10,164 nucleotides of DNA from Actinomycetota bacterium (GTDB lineage: Bacteria; Actinomycetota; Thermoleophilia; Gaiellales; Gaiellaceae), in assembly GCA_013695295.1 (NCBI GenBank), contig JACDAS010000200.1, positions 1 to 10,164 on the forward strand, read 5' to 3'. Positions 5,292 to 10,164 of this stretch are shown here, piece after piece. The notes below the pieces were generated by a model. The model did no database searches. It was not told the origin of the DNA and saw nothing but the letters and a program-made list of their open reading frames with translations. Within the stretch, counting starts at the first letter, position 1. Each line of letters begins with the position of its first letter. The position numbers were made by a program, and so were the translations under genes.

Positions 5292-6542
5292 ATGGCGGCG
5301 ACCGACTTCCAGGCACTCCCGACGCTACCCAGGGCCGCGACCCGTACGGACCTCGTGGTGATGAAGTTCGGTGGCACGTCGGTCGGCGATCCGGATCGGC
5401 TCAAGGCGGTCGCGCAGCGCCTGGTCGACGCCCGGGCGGCGGGCCGGCACGTCGTGGCCGTCCTCTCTGCGATGGGGGACACGACGGACGAGCTGATCGC
5501 GCTCGCACACCAGGTCTCGCCGCGCCCGAAGCCGCGCGCGCTCGACATGCTCATCTCCGTCGGGGAGCGGATCTCCGGCGCGCTCGCGGAAATGGCCGTC
5601 CACGACCTCGGCCACGAGGCGATCTCGCTGACGGGGTCCCAGGCGGGCATCGTCACCGACACCGTGCATGGAAAGGCGAAGATCGCCGACATCCGTCCGC
5701 GCCGGATCGACGAGGCGCTCGACGCCGGCAAGATCGTCCTCGTCGCCGGTTTCCAGGGCGTGTCGACCGCTCTCGACATCACGACGCTCGGTCGGGGCGG
5801 CTCCGACGCGACGGCCGTTGCCCTCGCCGCGGCCCTCGGGGCCGAGGCCTGTGAGATCTACACGGATGTCGAAGGGGTCTTCACGGCCGACCCGCGCATC
5901 GTCCCGGAGGCGCGGAAGCTGCACGCGGTCAGCTACGAGGAGATGCTCGAGATGGCGGCGTCCGGAGCGAAGGTTCTGATGCTGCGATCGGTCGAGTTCG
6001 CGAGGAACTACGGTGTGCCGATGCACGTCCGCTCCACCTTCTCGGCCGAGGAGGGAACGTGGATCCGGGAGGAGGACGAACGGATGCTCGAGAAGGCGAT
6101 GATCTCCGGCGTCACCCAGACGACCGAGGAGACGCTCTACCGGGTCGAGGGCACGCGGCCGGCGCTCCTCCTCGCGGCACTGGCCGACGCCGGGGTCAAC
6201 GTCGACACGATCCTGCACACGGGGATGGAGATCGTCTTCTCGGCGCCGCTGGAGGACTTCACGGACGCCTCGCGCGCGCTCGAGGGGCTCGAGGTGCGCT
6301 GGTCGGCCCGCGACGACCTCGGCAAGGTGAGCGTGGTCGGAGCCGGCATGAAGAGCCATCCCGGGATCGCCGCCCGCACCTTCGCGACCCTGGAGCGCAT
6401 CGGCGTCGAGCCTCAGGTAGTCAACACCTCGCCGATCAAGATCGCCTGCTTCGTCCGCCGGGACGAGGTCGAGCCGGCGGTACGGGCCCTGCACGCCGCC
6501 TTCGGGCTCGACCGGCCTGGCGCCGAGAGGCCGCAAGAGTGA
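5292..6542 (+). CDS. lysC: Aspartate kinase with regulatory ACT domains
   Basis: This enzyme phosphorylates aspartate with ATP, the entry step to lysine, threonine and methionine (and diaminopimelate for the cell wall). The 416-residue product has the kinase motifs KFGGTSV (25-31), GERISGALAEMA (91-102), TTLGRGGSDATAVALA (164-179) and YTDVEGVFTADPR (190-202). Two ACT domains follow from about 275 to the end, with VNVDTILHT and VGAGMKSHPGIAARTF. These usually bind feedback inhibitors such as lysine and threonine. The motif usually written TSEIRIS reads TSPIKIA here. The start at 5292 adds about 23 residues before the kinase core. It was preferred because a TACACT box sits just upstream, while ATG 5361 has neither promoter nor ribosome binding site. 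The last four bases overlap asd (GTGA), so the two are co-translated. Confidence 0.95.
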   Translation: MAATDFQALPTLPRAATRTDLVVMKFGGTSVGDPDRLKAVAQRLVDARAAGRHVVAVLSAMGDTTDELIALAHQVSPRPKPRALDMLISVGERISGALAEMAVHDLGHEAISLTGSQAGIVTDTVHGKAKIADIRPRRIDEALDAGKIVLVAGFQGVSTALDITTLGRGGSDATAVALAAALGAEACEIYTDVEGVFTADPRIVPEARKLHAVSYEEMLEMAASGAKVLMLRSVEFARNYGVPMHVRSTFSAEEGTWIREEDERMLEKAMISGVTQTTEETLYRVEGTRPALLLAALADAGVNVDTILHTGMEIVFSAPLEDFTDASRALEGLEVRWSARDDLGKVSVVGAGMKSHPGIAARTFATLERIGVEPQVVNTSPIKIACFVRRDEVEPAVRALHAAFGLDRPGAERPQE

Positions 6543-7462
6543 GCGAGCCTCGCATCGGTGTCGTGGGCGCGACCGGGGCGGTCGGCGGCGTCACGCTCGA
6601 GCTCCTCCGGGGTCGGGGGCACGCGCGCGTCCGCGCCTTCGCCTCTGCGCGCTCGGCCGGTCGGCGGCTCGGGGCGCTGACGGTGGAGGAGGCCACCCCA
6701 GAGGCGCTCGCCGCGGGCGACCTCGACCTCTGCCTCTTCTCCGTCGGCGCGTCCGCGAGCCGCGAGCTCGTGCCGTATGCGATCGACGGCGGTGCGGTCT
6801 GCGTCGACAAGTCAGCTGCCTTCCGCCTGACCGATGGCGTCCCGCTCGTGGTGCCCGAGGTCAACGGCGCCCGCGCACTGGAGCACAAGGGCATGGTCGC
6901 GAACCCGAACTGCTGCACGATCCCGCTCACCTGCGTGCTGAAGCCGCTGCACGACGAGGCCGGTCTCGCCCGGGTCAGAGTCTCGACCTACCAGTCCGCC
7001 TCGGGCGCGGGAGCGCAGGCGATGGAGCGCCTCCGTGGTCAGGCGCCCGCGGCGGGTGACCTCGCGATGGATTGGCCGTTCGACGGCGTCGAGTTCGACG
7101 AGGAGACGAAGCTGCGAGCGGAGGCGCAGAAGATCCTCGAGCTTCCCGAGCTGCCGATCTCGGCGAACTGCGTCCGCGTACCAGTGCTCGTCGGCCACGC
7201 CGAGGCGGTCTGGATCGAGACTGAGGAGCCGCTCCCTCCGGAGCGCGCACGGGCGCTGCTCGAGGCCGCGCCCGGGATCCGAGTGGTCGGCGTCCCGACG
7301 CCGGGCAGCGCCGTCGGGATCGACGACGTGCTCGTGGGGCGGATCCGTCAGGACCCGACGGTCGAGAACGGCCTCGCACTCTTCCTCGCCTGCGACAACC
7401 TGCGCAAAGGCGCGGCGCTGAACGCGATCCAGATCGCCGAGCTCCTGCTCGCCGCGGCGTAG
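6539..7462 (+). CDS. asd: Aspartate-semialdehyde dehydrogenase
   Basis: Asd reduces aspartyl phosphate, the product of LysC, with NADPH to aspartate semialdehyde, so it follows the previous gene directly in the pathway. The 307-residue product starts VSEPRIGVVGATGAVGG, a Rossmann dinucleotide-binding fold (GATGAVG, 10-16). The catalytic cysteine should be C125 in NPNCCTIP (122-129), with Q152 in TYQSASGAG. A conserved basic/His motif lies near RVPVLVGHAEAVWIE. Length is slightly below the usual 330-350 but all key motifs are present. GTG 6539 overlaps the lysC stop by four bases, and GAGAGG lies about 8 bases upstream. Translation is probably coupled, giving balanced amounts of both enzymes. 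Confidence 0.96.
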   Translation: MSEPRIGVVGATGAVGGVTLELLRGRGHARVRAFASARSAGRRLGALTVEEATPEALAAGDLDLCLFSVGASASRELVPYAIDGGAVCVDKSAAFRLTDGVPLVVPEVNGARALEHKGMVANPNCCTIPLTCVLKPLHDEAGLARVRVSTYQSASGAGAQAMERLRGQAPAAGDLAMDWPFDGVEFDEETKLRAEAQKILELPELPISANCVRVPVLVGHAEAVWIETEEPLPPERARALLEAAPGIRVVGVPTPGSAVGIDDVLVGRIRQDPTVENGLALFLACDNLRKGAALNAIQIAELLLAAA

Positions 7463-7477
7463 CGCTACAGGCCGATC

Positions 7478-7510
7478 GTGCCTGGCACCGGGACACGGCT
7501 CCTACGGCCG
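7478..7510. repeat. Partial copy of the GGTGCC-T-GGCACC repeat, direct repeat with 7604-7636
   Basis: This 33-bp stretch matches 7604-7636 at 31 of 33 bases; the two mismatches are adjacent (AC against GT). It keeps the right arm of the palindrome (GGCACCGGGACACGGCTCC) but the left arm is cut after GTGCC. It lies 15 bases past the asd stop, in the asd/GNAT convergent gap. Confidence 0.8.
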
Positions 7511-7597
7511 CGGGCTATCGTCGCCCCCGCGATCGAGATCGACGCGGATCCCGTTCGCGAAGGCAAATCGACAGCGGGACATGCCTTTAGCGCGCAG

Positions 7598-7620
7598 GTC
7601 CCGGTGCCTGGCACCGGGAC
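7598..7620. repeat. 23-bp perfect palindrome, GGTGCC-T-GGCACC core (possible terminator)
   Basis: Eleven bases (7598-7608) are repeated inverted (7610-7620) around T7609. It begins 8 bases past the minus-strand stop of the GNAT-like gene and would act as a hairpin terminator there. It shares its core with 3079-3115. Its right half and the neighbouring 16 bases, which include that stop codon, form the direct repeat with 7478-7510. Confidence 0.85.
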
Positions 7621-7627
7621 GTGGCTC

Positions 7628-8251
7628 CTACGGCCGGGGGGCCTCGGGGAGCGGGGCCGGCGCGAAGGCCTCCTGCACGAGCCGGAGCACCTTCTCGCGC
7701 TTGCCCTCGGCCACCGCCTGAAGACCGCCCAGCTCGAGCCGCGTGAGCTCGACCCGGCCCGACGAGCGGATGCCCCTGAAGCCGAAGTCGGCCAGGAAGT
7801 CCGCCGGAAAGACCGTCCGGTGAACCCGGAACCGCTCGTGCGCCGACTCCCCCTCGGAGTAGCGGTAGGCGAACGCCTCGAGCGCCTTGGCCCCCTTGTC
7901 CCTCGCGTCGCCGATGGCGGCGAGGAACAGCGACTGCATCACCCACGGCGTCGACGGATCGACGAGGTAGGCGCAGGTGACGAGCACTGCGTCCGCGCTC
8001 GGCGGCCCAGCCGGCAGGGTGTCACCGCGGGGAAAGAGCCCGGCTGGCCCGTACTGCATCGATCCGAGCAGGCGGCCATGCTCGTCGTAGTAGACCGTGC
8101 CCCAGGCTCCCCACTCCTCCTCGGTGCGAGAAATCCAGCGATCTTTCGCCACGGCTCGGCCGGGACGCGACTGCCACCAGACGCAATCGTGGCAGACCGC
8201 GGGCGCGGTCGGCAGAGTGGCCCCGGTCAGCCCGGCGACGCGAGTGGTCAC
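7628..8251 (-). CDS. GNAT-like acetyltransferase family protein, divergent
   Basis: The 207-residue product starts at GTG 8251, overlapping the stop of the upstream phosphoesterase gene by four bases (GTGA), so the two are likely co-translated. An N-terminal CHDCVWWQ holds a CxxC pair (C20, C23). The central part looks like a GNAT fold: a beta strand GRLLGSMQYGPA (59-70), VLVTCAYLVDPS (89-100), helix MQSLFLAAIGDARDKGAKALEAFAY, then FLADFGFRGIRSSGRVELTRLEL near the end. The acetyl-CoA pyrophosphate loop (usually R/Q-x-x-G-x-G/A) is not recognisable where expected (DPSTPWVMQ), so activity may be altered or lost. Similar CxxC-W GNAT-like proteins occur in other actinobacteria. The substrate is unknown. 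The C-terminus is Pro/Ala-rich and ends at a palindromic repeat. Confidence 0.75.
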   Translation of the reverse strand: MTTRVAGLTGATLPTAPAVCHDCVWWQSRPGRAVAKDRWISRTEEEWGAWGTVYYDEHGRLLGSMQYGPAGLFPRGDTLPAGPPSADAVLVTCAYLVDPSTPWVMQSLFLAAIGDARDKGAKALEAFAYRYSEGESAHERFRVHRTVFPADFLADFGFRGIRSSGRVELTRLELGGLQAVAEGKREKVLRLVQEAFAPAPLPEAPRP

Positions 8252-9060
8252 GGCCCGCAGTGTAGGACGAGCTCTGTCGCCTCGGGGCGCGCCAGGAAAC
8301 GGAACGGCACGAACGTCGTCCCGAGGCCCGGAGAGACGTGCAGCATCCCGGCCGGCCGCCGGTAGAGGCCCTCGACGTAGCGCCAGCTCAGGTGCGCAAG
8401 GCGGAGCTTGCCGCCCGGCCAGGGCAGGCAGATCTGCCCGGCGTGCATGTGCCCGGCGAGCACCAGGTCGAAAGCGCCTGGCGGGAGGCGGTCGATGACG
8501 CCCGGAAAGTGGCAGAGGAGGATCCGCAGAGCGGCCAGCGGGTCGGCGAGCTCCTCGGGTCTGCTCTCGCGGGCAGCGTAGGAGCGAGGGTCGACCCCGA
8601 CGACCTGGACGGCCGTGCCCCGGCATTCGACCGTCTGCGACTGGTCGGCGAGCAGGGTCGCCGACCCGAGGTCGACCGACTCCACGGGGCGCGAGAAGGG
8701 GTCGCGGCTGCGCGCGAAGTCGTGGTTTCCGAGCACCGCGAAGCAGCACGGGAGCCCTTCGAGCAGCTCGCGCAGGCGGGGTTCGGCCCGGGGGTGCGAG
8801 AGGAGGTCGCCGGTGACGAGGACGAAGTCGGGCTCGAGCGTCCGCGTCCAGTCGATCGCGCGGTTGACCGTGCGGGTGCCCCGGGAGGGGAAGCCGAGGT
8901 GGAAGTCCGAGAGGTGGACGATGCGCAGCCCGTCGAGCTCCGGCGACAGGCCCGGCAGCACGACCTCGCGCCTCGCGCGGCGCAGCCACCCGGCCTCAAA
9001 ATGGCCCCAGAGAAGGCCGGCTGCGGCTGCGCCAGCGAGCAGCTTAAGCCCCCGTTTCAA
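8248..9060 (-). CDS. Membrane-anchored metallophosphoesterase
   Basis: A calcineurin-like phosphoesterase of 270 residues with all metal-binding motifs: SDFHLG (D52, H54), GDLL (D85), GNHD (N112, H113), the histidine in LCHFPG (H184) and GHMHAGQ (H204, H206). The last pattern, close to GHTHGGQ, resembles the YkuE-type group, many of which sit at the membrane. Residues 5-19 form a short hydrophobic N-terminal segment that could anchor the protein with the catalytic domain outside. The substrate cannot be told from sequence. The start is TTG at 9060, with GGAG only four bases upstream. It was chosen because it includes the hydrophobic segment and no better start codon is near. The ribosome binding site lies in the arm of a strong hairpin (9064-9106). 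The gene overlaps the next one (GNAT-like) by four bases. Confidence 0.88.
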   Translation of the reverse strand: MKRGLKLLAGAAAAGLLWGHFEAGWLRRARREVVLPGLSPELDGLRIVHLSDFHLGFPSRGTRTVNRAIDWTRTLEPDFVLVTGDLLSHPRAEPRLRELLEGLPCCFAVLGNHDFARSRDPFSRPVESVDLGSATLLADQSQTVECRGTAVQVVGVDPRSYAARESRPEELADPLAALRILLCHFPGVIDRLPPGAFDLVLAGHMHAGQICLPWPGGKLRLAHLSWRYVEGLYRRPAGMLHVSPGLGTTFVPFRFLARPEATELVLHCGP

Positions 9061-9063
9061 ATA

Positions 9064-9106
9064 GCTCCGGCGCGGCGCGCCCCCCTCCGATGCGCCGCGC
9101 CGGAGC
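9064..9106 (-). promoter_or_regulatory. 15-bp hairpin covering the ribosome binding site of the phosphoesterase gene
   Basis: A perfect 15-bp GC-rich stem (9064-9078 with 9092-9106) closes a 13-base loop. In the minus-strand RNA, the last bases of the 3' arm (GGAGC) are the only Shine-Dalgarno candidate, and the TTG start follows three bases later. The hairpin could hide the site and lower translation, or simply terminate read-through from the HdrB-like gene. Confidence 0.6.
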
Positions 9107-9189
9107 GTCCCCCTCCAGCCCAGCAGATGCCACCACGCGCGATCTCTTGCGCGGTGCTCGCTCGCCTGCGCCGATTCCTCCTCCGAGGT

Positions 9190-9222
9190 ACCTCTGACAC
9201 ACCTCCGAGGCGTGTCAGAGGT
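9190..9222 (-). terminator. Hairpin terminator after the HdrB-like gene
   Basis: ACCTCTGACAC (9190-9200) and GTGTCAGAGGT (9212-9222) are perfect inverse copies with an 11-base loop. The hairpin begins 10 bases past the minus-strand stop codon. There is no U-tract. The sequence CCTCCGAGG is present both in the loop (9202-9210) and just outside the hairpin (9180-9188). Confidence 0.6.
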
Positions 9223-9232
9223 GGTACGGCGG

Positions 9233-10135
9233 TCAGGTGGCGAGCTTCTCGAGCATGGGCTTCACCGAGACGACGTGGCGCTTGAACTTCAGCTCCGAGT
9301 CCTCGAGCCCGGCCGCGACGCCGATCAGCTGCGAGAGGTGCAGGATCGGCATGGCGAAGTCGCGGCCTGTCGCCTTCTTCAGCTTCGACTGCCAGGCGTC
9401 GAGCGAGAGGTGGCAGAGCGGGCACGGCGTCACCATCACGTCGGCTCCCGCCTCCATCGCCTGCTCGATCGGCTGGATCAGCTCGCCGAGCGCCGTCTCC
9501 TCCCGCGCTTGGATGATCGGGAAGCCGCAGCACTTGATCTTCGCCGGGTAGTCGATCGGCTCGCCGCCGCAGGCGGTGATGATCGCCTCGAGCGACCAGG
9601 GCCGATCGGGATCCTCGAAGCCGAGCAGCTTGGATGGCCGCAGGATCTGACAGCCGTAGAAAGGCGCCACCTTCAGCCCCTTGAGCCCCTTGTGCGCCGC
9701 GACCTTCAGCAGCTCGTAGCCCTCGCCCTCGGCGATCAGCCAGAGCAGGTGCTTGACCTCGACGGAGCCGCTGTAGGAAGGGACGCCGACCGTGCGGAGG
9801 TTCTTGTTGACCCGCTCCAGCAGCGCCTCGTCCTTCTTCAGCATCCAGTTCGCCTGCCGGAGGTTCAAGGTGCAGACGTTGCAGACCGTCATCAGGGTGT
9901 CCGCCCCGGTCGCCTCGGCGTAGGCCAGGATCCGCGCGTTCAGGTGCAGGTAGTAGTCCGGCTCGGCCTCGTGGATGTCGCCGGCGCCGCAGCAGGTGAC
10001 CGACTCGAGCTCGACCAGCTCGAGCCCGACCTTCGGCGCGAGCGCCTGGGTCGAGGAATCGAGCTCCTTGGCCGAGAGCGAAGCAAGGCACCCCTTGTAG
10101 TACGCGACGCGCGTGGGGAAGCCGTTGCCCTCCAT
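9233..10135 (-). CDS. CCG-domain iron-sulfur subunit, HdrB/SdhE type
   Basis: The 300-residue product has two complete cysteine-rich CCG domains. The first has C16, C48-C49 and C85-x-x-C88; the second has C162, C202-C203 and C238-x-x-C241. These spacings fit the family pattern C-x31-39-CC-x35-36-CxxC that binds the noncubane [4Fe-4S] cluster(s) in heterodisulfide reductase subunit B. In bacteria without coenzyme M, such proteins are typical of SdhE-type succinate dehydrogenase/fumarate reductase or related thiol/quinone enzymes. Which one applies here depends on the upstream gene, mostly outside the window. No membrane segment is seen, so it should be a soluble, membrane-associated subunit. 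ATG 10135 was chosen over TTG 10138 because GGAGGG lies just upstream and its A is shared with the TGA of the preceding frame (TGATG). Confidence 0.9.
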   Translation of the reverse strand: MEGNGFPTRVAYYKGCLASLSAKELDSSTQALAPKVGLELVELESVTCCGAGDIHEAEPDYYLHLNARILAYAEATGADTLMTVCNVCTLNLRQANWMLKKDEALLERVNKNLRTVGVPSYSGSVEVKHLLWLIAEGEGYELLKVAAHKGLKGLKVAPFYGCQILRPSKLLGFEDPDRPWSLEAIITACGGEPIDYPAKIKCCGFPIIQAREETALGELIQPIEQAMEAGADVMVTPCPLCHLSLDAWQSKLKKATGRDFAMPILHLSQLIGVAAGLEDSELKFKRHVVSVKPMLEKLAT

Positions 10136-10164
10136 CAACCCTCCGCGTGCGGCGGCGTCTCGCC
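10135..10164 (-). CDS. Possible C-terminal end of an upstream gene (partial)
   Basis: Read on the minus strand, the last bases of the window give an open frame of nine codons (GETPPHAEG) ending in TGA, which overlaps the ATG of the HdrB-like gene by one base. Stop-start overlaps of this kind are typical of operons, and a redox partner such as an iron-sulfur subunit would be expected. Nine residues are too few to identify it. Confidence 0.35.
   Translation of the reverse strand, partial: GETPPHAEG

Noticed and set aside
5325..6536. Minus-strand open frame of 403 codons opposite lysC
   Set aside because: It is antisense to a clearly identified enzyme, with biased Arg/Asp/Gly composition and no recognisable domain.
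8338..9285. Plus-strand open frame of 315 codons
   Set aside because: It is antisense to the metallophosphoesterase, whose metal-binding motifs are all intact.

Overview
This window is GC-rich bacterial chromosome. It most likely comes from the Actinomycetota, possibly from a deep-branching class such as Thermoleophilia. The class is an inference from gene order (small SRP RNA, dnaX, ybaB, recR, then lysC-asd), from several TAnnnT -10 boxes placed just before start codons with no Shine-Dalgarno sequence, from GTG and TTG starts, and from high GC at third codon positions. No phage, insertion sequence with a transposase, CRISPR array or defence cassette is visible.

Layout, left to right. A tRNA-Val(CAC) lies on the minus strand (151-222). 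A strong hairpin terminator separates it from a minus-strand lipoprotein of unknown function (299-793). The plus strand then carries the SRP RNA (970-1066), dnaX (1170-2750), a ybaB/EbfC gene overlapping it by 4 bases, a long perfect palindrome, and recR (3172-3762) from what looks like a leaderless start. The 353-bp convergent gap 3763-4115 is full of hairpins, including a 161-bp element of nested inverted repeats that looks like a MITE. A minus-strand ScyD/ScyE-like secreted beta-propeller gene (4116-5200) follows. Its signal peptide and mature domain lie in different frames, so it appears to have lost one base in a G run. Diverging from it is the lysC-asd operon (5292-7462, 4-base overlap), which covers the first two reductive steps from aspartate toward lysine, threonine and methionine.

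A 165-bp convergent gap with two copies of a dispersed GGTGCC-W-GGCACC palindrome separates asd from a minus-strand set: a degenerate GNAT-like protein (7628-8251) overlapping by 4 bases a membrane-anchored metallophosphoesterase (8248-9060), then a 172-bp gap with two strong hairpins, then a two-CCG-domain HdrB/SdhE-type subunit (9233-10135). That last gene probably couples to a gene ending at the window edge.

Most of the window is housekeeping: DNA replication and recombinational repair, co-translational targeting, amino-acid synthesis and a respiratory thiol/quinone module. The least explained parts are the palindromic repeats, the nested-hairpin element, the frameshifted propeller gene, and the hairpin covering the ribosome binding site of the phosphoesterase. 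I see no clearly new multi-gene system.
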